DNA of 37,456 bases from Defluviitaleaceae bacterium (GCA_009784575.1 WRBK01000005.1:1-37456); one strand, 5' to 3'; numbered from the stretch's first letter, positions 9,054-16,337 are shown. Notes: generated by a model from the sequence alone, not told the origin. Translations and numbers: made by a program.

Positions 9054-9086
9054 AAAAACCCTGTTGAGTTGTAAAATCAACAGGGT
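9054..9086 (-). terminator. Terminator or attenuator between jag and mnmE
   Basis: On the minus strand a perfect 10-bp stem (ACCCTGTTGA, 9086-9077, with TCAACAGGGT, 9067-9058) and 9-base loop are followed by a T5 tract. It begins 8 bases after the jag stop. No separate promoter for mnmE is seen, so it probably reduces rather than stops transcription of the downstream genes. Confidence 0.7.
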
Positions 9087-9094
9087 GTCAATTA

Positions 9095-9736
9095 TTATTT
9101 TTGATTGTTATGGCTCTGATGTCTTTTCGGTGCTATCACTATGTTTCGGAAAGGGTCAGCACCTTCGCTGTAAGTAGAAACCGACCTATCACTTTGAAGA
9201 GCGGAATGTATAATACGTCTTTCAAATGTATTCATAGGCTCTAGGGTTACAGGCTTCTTGGTCGATTTTACTTTCTTAGCCAAATTATGCGCCAAGCTTT
9301 CCAAAATCTCCCTACGTCTCTTTCTGTAGTTCTCAGAATCTATCACAACATTAACATATGGGGCTTTGCCTTTATTTACAGCCAAACTGACAAGATACTG
9401 TATGGCATCCAATGTTTGACCTCGCTTGCCAATCAAAATCCCCATATTGTCTCCAGTAAGCACTATATCAAGCTGTTTTTCAGAAACAGTGGTTTTAACT
9501 CCGATAAGTATGCCCATGGACATACCCATCTCTTTTATGAATGTCTCCGCTATTCTTTCAGGATTATGCTTTACATCTACCCTTACGCGGGCCATTTTGG
9601 CACCAAGACCCATGAAGCCTTTAGTGCCAGCTTCAAGCACGGTAACATCCACTTCATCTCGTGACATAGCAAGAGCCTTCAAAGCCTCCTCTATAGCCAA
9701 TTCTACAGTTTTTGCTGATTTTTCGATATAATCCAC
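9095..9736 (-). CDS. jag: RNA-binding protein Jag / KhpB (EloR)
   Basis: 213-aa cytoplasmic RNA-binding protein. An N-terminal Jag domain (VEAGTKGFMGLGAKMA region) is followed by a KH domain with GILIGKRGQTLDAIQYL (GKRG is the GxxG loop) and an R3H domain with FERRIIHSAL. In Gram-positive bacteria KhpB works with KhpA and affects cell elongation and division. GTG 9736 is used as start because TTAGGAGG is placed 9 bases upstream; the frame extends to 9757 with no ribosome-binding site. It lies 39 bases after yidC, the standard order. Confidence 0.94.
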   Translation of the reverse strand: MDYIEKSAKTVELAIEEALKALAMSRDEVDVTVLEAGTKGFMGLGAKMARVRVDVKHNPERIAETFIKEMGMSMGILIGVKTTVSEKQLDIVLTGDNMGILIGKRGQTLDAIQYLVSLAVNKGKAPYVNVVIDSENYRKRRREILESLAHNLAKKVKSTKKPVTLEPMNTFERRIIHSALQSDRSVSTYSEGADPFRNIVIAPKRHQSHNNQK

Positions 9737-9775
9737 TATATGAAACCTCCTAACCAACCTATCCTAGGCAGCAAA

Positions 9776-10810
9776 TTATGCTTTTGCCTTCCCATCTGCT
9801 TGGTTTTCCGCATCTTTTTTAACATAGTATCTATTAATGAAATAATGTTGAACAATCATATACACATTAAGCATAACCCAGTAGAGACCCACGCCTGCCG
9901 CGGCTTGTATAGTAAAGAAACCAAACATAATCGGGAATAGTATCATGGTAACTCTTTGAATATTCTGTTGCTGAGGGTCTGTGGAAGGATTGCTTCTCAT
10001 CATCAAAAATTGGGATAAAAACATTGTTCCCGCAGATAGCACAGGCAATATAATCCCTGGCCAAAGATAGCCAGCAGGTGCTACAAGATTAAGTCCAAAG
10101 AAAGTTAGTATAGACCCCTTTTGATCTAGTAATCCACGTAGGTTTGCTTGTTGTTCTACAGCAACTTGAGAAACAATAATATCCCAGTTTTCTGGGCTAA
10201 GTACATGTATTGCTCTATTCATATTTTCTACTGATGCCGTCATGTCAAAAACCATATTCACAGGTACATATGGTTGTACCAAAGGCCCAACAACATCAGA
10301 TAAAAACTGACTACCTTCTGCCATTAAGATATGCGAAATCGCGCTATATGCTTCACCAATGCTACCAACGAACATAAAGGCCTGTCCCAACACTTGGAAC
10401 AGCGCGATAAACAGCGGCCATGTAATAAGCATAGGCAAACAGCTTGCTAACATATTAACCCCATGTCTGGATTGAAGAGCCTGCATTTCTGCCGACATCT
10501 TTCTTCTCATTTCAGGGTCTTTAGAATTTCCATATTTTTCACGAATTTTGGCCATTTCTGGCTGCATTGCTCTGGTTTTCATCATATTTCTCTGCATTTT
10601 AAAAGCGGTTGGAAGCAATGCAGTTCTAACTATAATGGTCATGATGATGATAGAAATACCAAGCGCGCCAGGCACTGAAGACACTATGCCATAGATAAAA
10701 TCAATTATAGCACCCAAAACAACAGATATGGGCCCAACTATAGCACCAGGTGGATTTTGTATCATCTGGTTCATAAATGTTACACTGTCTTGCAAAAATA
10801 GCTGTGTCAA
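9776..10810 (-). CDS. yidC: Membrane protein insertase YidC/OxaA family
   Basis: 344-aa insertase for membrane proteins. It lacks the large periplasmic domain of Gram-negative YidC. Five hydrophobic segments are visible; the first core segment carries the arginine of the hydrophilic groove (IIVRTALLP, about residue 62), followed by the charged cytoplasmic loop (MQPEMAKIREKYG). There is no lipobox cysteine, so it looks like the YidC2 type. The start codon is TTG 10810, supported by AGGAGG exactly 7 bases upstream. About 60 bases separate it from yidD, and this gap contains a parS site. Confidence 0.95.
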   Translation of the reverse strand: MTQLFLQDSVTFMNQMIQNPPGAIVGPISVVLGAIIDFIYGIVSSVPGALGISIIIMTIIVRTALLPTAFKMQRNMMKTRAMQPEMAKIREKYGNSKDPEMRRKMSAEMQALQSRHGVNMLASCLPMLITWPLFIALFQVLGQAFMFVGSIGEAYSAISHILMAEGSQFLSDVVGPLVQPYVPVNMVFDMTASVENMNRAIHVLSPENWDIIVSQVAVEQQANLRGLLDQKGSILTFFGLNLVAPAGYLWPGIILPVLSAGTMFLSQFLMMRSNPSTDPQQQNIQRVTMILFPIMFGFFTIQAAAGVGLYWVMLNVYMIVQHYFINRYYVKKDAENQADGKAKA

Positions 10811-10845
10811 AAAACTTCCTCCTCAGTCAAAACGCAGAAATTGTG

Positions 10846-10861
10846 TGTTCCACGTGGAACA
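10846..10861. promoter_or_regulatory. parS centromere site
   Basis: TGTTCCACGTGGAACA is a perfect 16-bp palindrome with the CACGTG core of bacterial parS (consensus TGTTTCACGTGAAACA, with the TGTTCC...GGAACA variant also known). It lies between yidD and yidC, in the origin-proximal neighbourhood where parS sites cluster. The local ParB-family protein carries Noc-type residues, so the site is probably read by a separate ParB encoded elsewhere. Confidence 0.88.
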
Positions 10862-10871
10862 TTATTCGCCA

Positions 10872-11111
10872 TCACCATAGACCCATCTTATGGAAATCTC
10901 TTGGTGGTGGCGGGTCGTAGCCGCCACGGCTAAAGGGGTTGCATCGTAAGATGCGGTAGACTGCCATCGCACTCCCCAAAAGCGCGCCGTGGACATTTAC
11001 GGCTTCATATGCATATTGCGAACATGTAGGACTATAGCGACATCGAGGCTTAAAGTAAGGCGATATGCCTTTTCTATAAAACACTATCAAAAGTAGCAGA
11101 ATTTTAGCCAT
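10872..11111 (-). CDS. yidD: Membrane protein insertion efficiency factor YidD
   Basis: 79 aa, close to the usual family length. The signature RCRYSPTCSQYAYEAV and the C-terminal RCNPFSRGGYDPPP are diagnostic. It assists YidC-dependent insertion; the N-terminus (MAKILLLLIVFYRKGISP) is membrane-associating. ATG 11111 follows CGGAGG at good spacing. It lies between rnpA and yidC as in other Firmicutes, but separated from rnpA by an unusual 143-bp gap with strong inverted repeats. Confidence 0.95.
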   Translation of the reverse strand: MAKILLLLIVFYRKGISPYFKPRCRYSPTCSQYAYEAVNVHGALLGSAMAVYRILRCNPFSRGGYDPPPPRDFHKMGLW

Positions 11112-11154
11112 CTTGCCTCCGTTTAGACTTGTCCGATAACCGATATTGAATCAT

Positions 11155-11209
11155 TTTTTCTTCTCGGTGTTTTTCGAGAAAACCGCTTGAAAAACACCGA
11201 GAAGAAAAA
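11155..11209. repeat. Perfect 21-bp inverted repeat between rnpA and yidD
   Basis: Left arm 11155-11175 and right arm 11189-11209 are exact reverse complements (21 bp), with a 13-base loop. The arms end in T and A runs, so either strand would form a very stable hairpin. On the minus strand it lies after rnpA and before yidD. It could end or attenuate transcription, block decay, or be an RNase processing site. No long T run follows outside the stem. Confidence 0.9.
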
Positions 11210-11219
11210 GTTAAAGATT

Positions 11220-11237
11220 GTTGATGCTAGCATCAAC
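11220..11237. repeat. 18-bp perfect palindrome
   Basis: GTTGATGCTAGCATCAAC is a perfect palindrome (9+9) 10 bases from the larger inverted repeat and 17 bases after the rnpA stop. It could be a protein-binding site or a second small hairpin. Function unknown. Confidence 0.8.
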
Positions 11238-11254
11238 GTATTGTGTGAAACAGG

Positions 11255-11599
11255 CTATGGGGCATGTCTACTATATAAACCATGCTTACGCAATAGGTGC
11301 TTTATGCTTGCTTTTACATCCAAAAAATCGGCATCAGCAATACCTACCCTAGGCAGAACGACGATATCTTGTCCCATTAAAATACCTGACTCCAATGCCC
11401 TAAAGGCTTCTTTAAGGCGGCGGCGCTGTTTGTTGCGTACCACCGCCTTGCCAATTTTTTTGCTTGCAGATATGCCTAAACGATTTGTTTTTCTTCCATT
11501 TTTTAGCACAAACATAACAATATGCCTGTTTGCTAAGGACTTGCCTTTTTTATACACACGCTGAAAATCGGTATTTTTTTTAAGGGAAGTTGTTAGCAC
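11255..11599 (-). CDS. rnpA: Ribonuclease P protein component
   Basis: 114-aa basic protein subunit of RNase P, which matures tRNA 5' ends together with the M1-type RNA. It has the family layout: LKKNTDFQRVYKKGKS near the start and the RNR-type signature VVRNKQRRRLKEAFR (about 53-67). The start codon is GTG 11599; it is the only start before an in-frame stop, and GGAAGG lies 12 bases upstream. It follows rpmH by 37 bases in the conserved rpmH-rnpA operon. Confidence 0.95.
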   Translation of the reverse strand: MLTTSLKKNTDFQRVYKKGKSLANRHIVMFVLKNGRKTNRLGISASKKIGKAVVRNKQRRRLKEAFRALESGILMGQDIVVLPRVGIADADFLDVKASIKHLLRKHGLYSRHAP

Positions 11600-11636
11600 A
11601 AATCATCAAGACCTTCCAGCCATTAAAGTAGTGATA

Positions 11637-11771
11637 TTACGCAGTAAGCACTTTTCTGCCTCTTTTGCGTCTTCTAGCTATTACATTTCTGCCATTTTTT
11701 GTAGACATTCTTTGGCGAAAACCATGCACTTTAGAGCGTTGACGTTTTTTAGGTTGAAATGTCATTTTCAT
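11637..11771 (-). CDS. rpmH: 50S ribosomal protein L34
   Basis: 44 codons plus stop. The product starts [18 protein letters not shown] and ends RKVLTA, the L34 pattern; R3 of the usual MKRTFQP reads M here. ATG 11771 is preceded by GAGGAGGT 9 bases upstream, and a consensus promoter lies about 75 bases before it. It is the first gene of the rpmH-rnpA-yidD-yidC-jag run. In most Firmicutes dnaA and oriC lie directly upstream of rpmH; here they do not. Confidence 0.97.
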   Translation of the reverse strand: MKMTFQPKKRQRSKVHGFRQRMSTKNGRNVIARRRKRGRKVLTA

Positions 11772-11846
11772 AATACATACACCTCCTCGAGTTTTAGTGG
11801 CTTTGCTATATTATTTATTCAAAGCTATCGACAGTCAGATGAATCT

Positions 11847-11875
11847 ATTATATGAAAAATTTGTCCTCACGTCAA
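11847..11875 (-). promoter_or_regulatory. Promoter of the rpmH operon
   Basis: Read on the minus strand: TTGACG (11875-11870), exactly 17-bp spacer, perfect TATAAT (11852-11847). The predicted leader before rpmH is about 70 bases. It is among the best sigma-A-type promoters in the window, as expected for a ribosomal protein gene. Confidence 0.85.
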
Positions 11876-11903
11876 GGACTTTCTTGTCAAATTGATACAA
11901 AAA

Positions 11904-12077
11904 TTATTCGTCTTCCTTTTTCTTTTTGCGTTCCTTTTTCTTCAATGCGCCGCCAACCGTGGCATCAAGCGCGTTTTCCGCATCTTTTAGCCTTTTTGTT
12001 ACGAAATCTAAATTAGATTTTTTCTTAATAGGTCTATAGATAACCTGTTTGATTCTATTGCGTAATTTTGCTGCCAT
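11904..12077 (-). CDS. Small basic protein of unknown function (57 aa)
   Basis: The start is ATG 12077, with GAGGTG 7 bases upstream; the frame reaches to 12125 but without a ribosome-binding site. The protein begins MAAKLRNRIKQVIYRP and ends in a highly charged tail rich in Lys and Glu (KKKERKKKKEDE). It has no membrane segment or recognisable motif. It lies directly upstream of the rpmH promoter on the same strand, in the place usually taken by the dnaA/oriC side of this locus. It may bind nucleic acid, but this rests on charge only. Confidence 0.65.
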   Translation of the reverse strand: MAAKLRNRIKQVIYRPIKKKSNLDFVTKRLKDAENALDATVGGALKKKERKKKKEDE

Positions 12078-12156
12078 AATAATCACCTCATGACAAATAT
12101 ATGCTTGTTTTATGGATACTGTCATATGAATTTATTACAATTCTATTAATTTCCAG

Positions 12157-12185
12157 TTGATTTTCCTTAATATTTGAAATATAAT
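12157..12185 (+). promoter_or_regulatory. Promoter of the secreted-protein gene at 12218
   Basis: TTGATT (12157-12162), exact 17-bp spacer, TATAAT (12180-12185). It starts a transcript about 25 bases before the ATG, so the gene at 12218 is its own unit. Confidence 0.75.
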
Positions 12186-12217
12186 AGTAAAAAATTTGGT
12201 AAGACCAAGGAGGATAT

Positions 12218-12838
12218 ATGATTAGACAAGTATTATCTACAGGCGCATTAATCGCAGTTTTTGGCATTGGCAATATGCCTTTTACCCATAACAATTATTA
12301 CGAAAATATTAATTATTCTGGCATAGATGAACCACAAATCGTAGCAAATACATATATAGCAAAATATGATGCAACTTGGTTTAATGAAATCCAGCATATC
12401 TTTGCTCGCGACACAGATGCTGTAGTTCGTGACATTGGCACGGGGCATACATTTAATATACGTCGTACCTTTGGCACGAATCATGCAGATATAGAGCCGC
12501 TAACAAAAGAAGATGCCGCCATAATGAATGAGATATGGGGTGGGCATAGCTGGGCGCGCCGCCCTGTTGTTGTGTATGTGGGCAATTATGTTTTTGCGGG
12601 TTCTCTTACCAACTTCCCGCACGCTGGCGTAGATGGCGAGCCAGCGTTGGCTGTGGTAAATAGTCGTAGCGGCGGCTACGGGCGCGGGCTGAATTTTGAT
12701 GCGGTAAAGGGTAATGGGGTTGACGGGCATATGTGTTTGCACTTTGCGGGTAGCTTGATACATGGTAGCAATCGTTCGAACCTCGACCATCAGAATGCTG
12801 TTGGTCAGGCTATTGAGTATATAAGGGCGAATTATTAA
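12218..12838 (+). CDS. Putative secreted or membrane-anchored protein of unknown function
   Basis: 206 aa. ATG 12218 is preceded by AAGGAGG. The N-terminus has a weak hydrophobic stretch (VLSTGALIAVFGIG) that may act as signal or anchor. The rest is a compact domain with conserved-looking segments: DTDAVVRDIGTGHTFNIRRTFG, then HADIEPLT, GGHSWARRPVVVYV, FPHAGVDGEP and HMCLHFAGSLIHGSNR...DHQNAV. Similar domains follow peptidoglycan-binding or SH3 modules in some Firmicutes, as remembered rather than searched. The several His and Asp residues could form a metal or hydrolase site. No enzyme activity can be assigned. It has its own promoter and terminator. Confidence 0.75.
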   Translation: MIRQVLSTGALIAVFGIGNMPFTHNNYYENINYSGIDEPQIVANTYIAKYDATWFNEIQHIFARDTDAVVRDIGTGHTFNIRRTFGTNHADIEPLTKEDAAIMNEIWGGHSWARRPVVVYVGNYVFAGSLTNFPHAGVDGEPALAVVNSRSGGYGRGLNFDAVKGNGVDGHMCLHFAGSLIHGSNRSNLDHQNAVGQAIEYIRANY

Positions 12839-12846
12839 AATAAAGT

Positions 12847-12879
12847 AAAATGGATGCCCGATTAAAGGGCATCCATTTT
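12847..12879. terminator. Bidirectional terminator overlapping a stop codon
   Basis: A perfect 13-bp stem (12847-12859 with 12867-12879) with a 7-base loop and a T5 run on the plus strand. It lies after the secreted-protein gene, and its right arm covers the last codons of the convergent S51-like gene (stop at 12862). Confidence 0.9.
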
Positions 12880-13503
12880 TGAATCTGAAATTAAGTATAC
12901 ATTACCAAAAACTGCAACCTCACCATTTTTCACACGAATAAAGCTTTTTGAGCATGTAGTATAGATATCAATTTCTTGCGATAGCGGAAACAAATTCTTC
13001 TCAATTGAATCATGTCTATCCAAATAAGGAATATAGCAAAAATTGTCTAAGCCAAGACCATCATAAATTGTTGTTTTTCCATCATCAAAACTAATGCATT
13101 TAGATGGCATATTAATAGCTCCTGCGCTAAAGCCCATAATAATGTTAGCTTTAGTTTCCTTGATTGGTGTGGAAAGCTCATACTCCTTAAAAAACTCAGC
13201 CTGTAGAGTGTCTTCGCCCCCAAGAAGAAGTAGCGCGGAGGCTTCTCTGATGAGTTTGTGTCCTTCTTCTTTTGTTTTGCGGTTATCTACCAAATGATAT
13301 TCGTCAAAGGTAATGCCGCCAGGCGCAAGCCAGCTATCCCTCACAAAATCGATAAGCTCATCTCCAGCCCAGCAGCCCCAAATTAAAACAAGGGATTTCC
13401 TTTCTGTAATGTCATTGCGTAGTGATTCTAGGTAGCTTTCGGGCAATGCTTCATCAAACCAGCCAGAATAGTAGTGGATTTTCTTAAGGTCGTTTTGATT
13501 CAT
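12862..13503 (-). CDS. Peptidase S51 family protein (dipeptidase E-like)
   Basis: 213 aa, about the length of dipeptidase E (PepE). The nucleophile elbow GFSAGAINM carries the catalytic Ser, preceded by LLLGGEDTLQ, the conserved Gly-rich segment of the family; YLDRHDSIEKN supplies a candidate His and Asp. PepE cleaves Asp-X dipeptides; substrate specificity cannot be judged here. It is cytoplasmic (no signal peptide). ATG 13503 follows GGAGG at 8-base spacing. It appears to be a single-gene unit. Confidence 0.85.
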   Translation of the reverse strand: MNQNDLKKIHYYSGWFDEALPESYLESLRNDITERKSLVLIWGCWAGDELIDFVRDSWLAPGGITFDEYHLVDNRKTKEEGHKLIREASALLLLGGEDTLQAEFFKEYELSTPIKETKANIIMGFSAGAINMPSKCISFDDGKTTIYDGLGLDNFCYIPYLDRHDSIEKNLFPLSQEIDIYTTCSKSFIRVKNGEVAVFGNVYLISDSKMDAL

Positions 13504-13667
13504 ATTTTTCCTCCGTTTTTTAGGGGACTAACATATAGTCACCCTCCCTGATGTGATTGTAGTAGCTAATATCACGGTAACATCATAAAGGGTAGCAGAA
13601 AAATATATACCGCTATGGACATTTTTAATCATTTTTTGTTAGTTTATTTTGTTGACCCTATACGCAC
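13504..13667. other. 164-bp intergenic region upstream of the S51 gene
   Basis: AT-rich. It holds the S51 ribosome-binding site and a small GACTA-TAGTC inverted repeat near 13526-13540. No promoter can be called with confidence and no gene is seen. Confidence 0.4.
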
Positions 13668-14042
13668 CTATCCTTTGGAAGTAAAAATACACCAACGAAC
13701 CCCAAGCTTGTCAATCAAATCGGTTTCAAATGGGCTATACAGGCATGGGCCTAATTCGCTGATGATTTTTGCATCATCTTTCAGCACATCGTATGCTTTT
13801 TGTACCAAATCTTCTTCGCTTGCCTCAAAATGTAAAGCGAACATCATGGTATTACCAATGACTACATCATCTTGTAACTCCATTAGCGCAAATGTTTGAC
13901 CATAAATGTCAAGTTCGACGTGAGCGCAGCTACCATCTTCGTTTCGATGGTCGGCAATGAGTTTTGCATTGAATGCTCTTTGATAAAATGTAACTGCTTG
14001 AGTACTGTTTTTTACTATTGCTTCCATAAAAGCTCTTTTCAT
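13668..14042 (-). CDS. VOC-superfamily (glyoxalase/PhnB-like) protein
   Basis: 124 aa with the paired beta-alpha-beta-beta-beta fold pattern of the vicinal-oxygen-chelate superfamily: VTFYQRAFNAKLI at the N-terminal module, FALHFEASEEDLVQKAYDVL and GVRWCIF in the C-terminal module. The layout resembles PhnB-like members, whose activities are mostly unknown. The start is ATG 14042 after GGGGGG; ATG 14027 is an alternative. It lies 36 bases after queT on the same strand and may be co-transcribed. Confidence 0.8.
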   Translation of the reverse strand: MKRAFMEAIVKNSTQAVTFYQRAFNAKLIADHRNEDGSCAHVELDIYGQTFALMELQDDVVIGNTMMFALHFEASEEDLVQKAYDVLKDDAKIISELGPCLYSPFETDLIDKLGVRWCIFTSKG

Positions 14043-14078
14043 TTCTATAACCCCCCAAAAAAATTGTTATGTATCATA

Positions 14079-14612
14079 CTAGCCTACACGCATTACAGTT
14101 ATAATTTCGATAAACTTAGGGTATTTTGCCATTAGAAAGCGAAGCAAGATATAGCCAAAAATAGTTACCACTACGAACTGCCCTATAGCTACACTGGCAG
14201 CAAATGGCAAAAAAGCCTCCCAGCTAACGCCCTCTCCTGCGTAAATTAAAAATACGAGTGGTATCATCAGTGCATTGACGATTGTGGGCCATAGGCTGGC
14301 AACAAATAGATTGTTTGTGAGCTTTTTTGTGAGCAAAATCAATGCTAGGGCAATAAAAGATGCACCTGTGCCGACTATTACATCTACAAGACCATAGGGT
14401 GATGCTATGAAATTGGCGATAAAAACACCAAGCAAAACCGCTGGCATGTAGAGGGGATTGAAAAAGACTAGCAGATTAAGGCTTTCGGCTATGCGAAATT
14501 GTATTGGTCCAAAGCCAATGGCGGCTTGTGCCACCGTAACGGCGGCGTAAATAGCCGCAATCATTGCCATTACAGCCATGGTTCTGATGCTAAATTTGGT
14601 ATTTGTTTTCAT
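14079..14612 (-). CDS. queT: QueT family transporter (queuosine-precursor ECF S-component)
   Basis: 177-aa integral membrane protein with five to six hydrophobic segments. GFGPIQFRIAESLNLLVFF near the N-terminus and the following PLYMPAVLLGVFIANF are typical of the QueT family. These are substrate-binding S components of energy-coupling-factor transporters that import queuine or preQ1-type precursors. The upstream region folds like a preQ1-I riboswitch, which supports the assignment independently. The energy-coupling module (EcfA/EcfT) is not in the window. ATG 14612 follows CAGGAG. Confidence 0.9.
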   Translation of the reverse strand: MKTNTKFSIRTMAVMAMIAAIYAAVTVAQAAIGFGPIQFRIAESLNLLVFFNPLYMPAVLLGVFIANFIASPYGLVDVIVGTGASFIALALILLTKKLTNNLFVASLWPTIVNALMIPLVFLIYAGEGVSWEAFLPFAASVAIGQFVVVTIFGYILLRFLMAKYPKFIEIITVMRVG

Positions 14613-14621
14613 GATAAATCA

Positions 14622-14663
14622 CTCCTGTTTTTTTATTTACAAGGTGGTTTTCAGGCACACCTT
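14622..14663 (-). promoter_or_regulatory. Probable preQ1-I riboswitch upstream of queT
   Basis: On the minus strand P1 AAGGTG (14663-14658) pairs with CACCTT (14646-14641). The loop contains CCTG, which can pair with CAGG (14627-14624), part of the queT ribosome-binding site, to give the H-type pseudoknot. An A-rich tail with seven As links them, and a C directly precedes the P1 3' strand, where preQ1-I aptamers have the ligand-recognising cytosine. Binding would hide the ribosome-binding site. Fold deduced by eye. Confidence 0.72.
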
Positions 14664-14674
14664 ATATTTAATTT

Positions 14675-16120
14675 TTAATAAGCTCTACCCCAAATAACCA
14701 TGTGCTTTGCTTCGCCGCCGCAACAGAAGCAGGTTTCGCCCACTCTTTCCTGCTCAAAAGGTATGCAACGACTGGTGGCTGTTGCCACCTCTTTTACTTT
14801 GTTTTCGCAAGCCAGCTCGCCGCACCACATGGCTTTTACAAAGCCTGGTTTTGTATCTAGCTGCTCTTTCATTTCTTCTAGGCTATGTGCCACATATGTT
14901 CTATCTTCGCGGTTTTTCAGAGCTTTGTTGAAAAGTGCTTTTTGGATATCTTCCAAGGTTTCTGCTATGGCTGTTTCTAGGCTACCAAGTGCAATAATGG
15001 TTTTTTCTCTGGTGTCGCGGCGTACTAGAACACATTGTCCCGCTTCGATATCTTTTGGCCCTATTTCTATGCGCAATGGCACGCCCTTCATCTCGTATTC
15101 GCTGAATTTCCAGCCTGGGCTACGGTCGCTGTCGTCTAACTTAACACGGAAATTGCTTAGGCGTTCTTTTAGACCACGTGCGAAGTCAAGCACGCCTTCT
15201 TTGTGTTGCGCTATCGGGATGATGGCAATTTGGATTGGTGCAAGCCTCGGAGGTAGCACGAGTCCGCTATTGTCGCCATGTGTCATTATTATGCCGCCGA
15301 TAAGGCGCGTGGAAATGCCCCAAGAGCTTTGATGTACATATGATAACTTGTTTTCTTTATCGGTATATTGTATGCCAAATGCGCGAGCAAAGCCATCGCC
15401 GAAGTTATGTGTAGTACCACTTTGCAGAGCCTGACCATCATGCATCATGTTTTCAAATGTATAAGTCTCTTTCGCGCCTGCAAATTTTTCCTTATCAGTC
15501 TTTTTACCTTTTATAACAGGCATACCTAGGATATTTTCGCAAACATCTGTGTAGATTTCTAGGATGTCTAGGGCTTCTTGCAGAGCCTCTTCGGCTGTGG
15601 CATGAGCCGTGTGACCTTCTTGCCACAAGAATTCTCGCCCGCGTAGAAATGGGCGCGTAGACTTCTCCCAACGAACAACACTGCACCATTGGTTGTAGAG
15701 CTTTGGTAGGTCGCGATGGGATTGTATCACATTTGCAAAATGGTCGCAAAATAGCGTTTCAGATGTAGGGCGAACGCACATGCGCTCTGTTAGCTCTTCA
15801 TCGCCGCCATGGGTGACCCAAGCCACCTCTGGCGCAAAGCCCTCCACATGGTCTTTTTCCTTTTGTAACAGGCTTTCGGGTATAAACATAGGGAAATATA
15901 CATTCTCGTGTCCTGTCGCTTTAAAACGTGCATCAAACTCGCTTTTTATCTGCTCCCAGATGGCATACCCATATGGTCGCAAAATAAAGCAACCACGCAC
16001 GCCGCTATAATCAATAAGCTCTGCTTTTTTAACAATATCCGTGTACCACTTCGCAAAATCCACTTCCATATCCGTGATGGCTTCTACAAATTTTTGCCCT
16101 TTTGCGTTTTCTTTCGCCAT
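14675..16120 (-). CDS. proS: Prolyl-tRNA synthetase, short (ProS type 3) form
   Basis: 481-aa class II aminoacyl-tRNA synthetase charging tRNA-Pro. It is the short form without the bacterial editing insertion, resembling the archaeal/eukaryotic-like type found in part of the Firmicutes. Visible signatures are [20 protein letters not shown], the motif-2 region [24 protein letters not shown] split by its loop, and the motif-3 region [16 protein letters not shown]. The C-terminal zinc-like segment has CGELAC and CFCCGG cysteines and ends in Tyr, as in the family. A strong promoter lies 34 bases upstream; the leader is too short for a T-box. Confidence 0.96.
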   Translation of the reverse strand: MAKENAKGQKFVEAITDMEVDFAKWYTDIVKKAELIDYSGVRGCFILRPYGYAIWEQIKSEFDARFKATGHENVYFPMFIPESLLQKEKDHVEGFAPEVAWVTHGGDEELTERMCVRPTSETLFCDHFANVIQSHRDLPKLYNQWCSVVRWEKSTRPFLRGREFLWQEGHTAHATAEEALQEALDILEIYTDVCENILGMPVIKGKKTDKEKFAGAKETYTFENMMHDGQALQSGTTHNFGDGFARAFGIQYTDKENKLSYVHQSSWGISTRLIGGIIMTHGDNSGLVLPPRLAPIQIAIIPIAQHKEGVLDFARGLKERLSNFRVKLDDSDRSPGWKFSEYEMKGVPLRIEIGPKDIEAGQCVLVRRDTREKTIIALGSLETAIAETLEDIQKALFNKALKNREDRTYVAHSLEEMKEQLDTKPGFVKAMWCGELACENKVKEVATATSRCIPFEQERVGETCFCCGGEAKHMVIWGRAY

Positions 16121-16153
16121 AATGATAGCTCCTTTTGTGATAATATAAAAGTC

Positions 16154-16181
16154 ATTATACCATAAAATTTGGATATGTCAA
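16154..16181 (-). promoter_or_regulatory. Promoter of proS
   Basis: Read on the minus strand: TTGACA (16181-16176), 16-bp spacer, TATAAT (16159-16154) with the TGG extension. It lies 34 bases from the proS ATG. Confidence 0.85.
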
Positions 16182-16198
16182 CTGGATGGGCAATAAGG

Positions 16199-16216
16199 TA
16201 TAGTAATTTTACTATA
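16199..16216. promoter_or_regulatory. Possible operator palindrome between divergent genes
   Basis: TATAGTAA-TT-TTACTATA is a perfect 8-bp inverted repeat with a 2-base centre. It sits between the proS promoter and the promoter of the LysM gene, where a regulator could affect either. In AT-rich DNA such a palindrome may arise by chance. Confidence 0.3.
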
Positions 16217-16294
16217 ATTGACAATGCTGTCGTTTTATTTCACACGAAAGAGGTTCTATGATGACATTAATTTCCATTTTATTTTGTATAAATA

Positions 16295-16303
16295 TGGTAC
16301 AAT
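16295..16303 (+). promoter_or_regulatory. Extended -10 promoter of the LysM protein gene
   Basis: TGG precedes TACAAT (16298-16303). No strong -35 is present. It sits 35 bases upstream of the chosen ATG 16338, which excludes the longer frame from 16218. Confidence 0.5.
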
Positions 16304-16337
16304 CCCTCTAAAGTTAATAATCAGGAGGAAATGCCAT

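Noticed and set aside
11187-11564. 125-aa plus-strand frame over the rnpA region
   Set aside because: It runs antisense to rnpA and through the inverted repeat; no ribosome-binding site.
11772-12217. oriC with DnaA boxes upstream of rpmH
   Set aside because: No TTATCCACA-like boxes or clusters were found; the AT-rich parts are explained by promoters.
14700-15332. 210-aa plus-strand frame inside proS
   Set aside because: Antisense shadow of a conserved synthetase gene with no protein-like features.
16121-16217. T-box riboswitch before proS
   Set aside because: The leader between promoter and start is only about 30 bases, far too short for a T-box.
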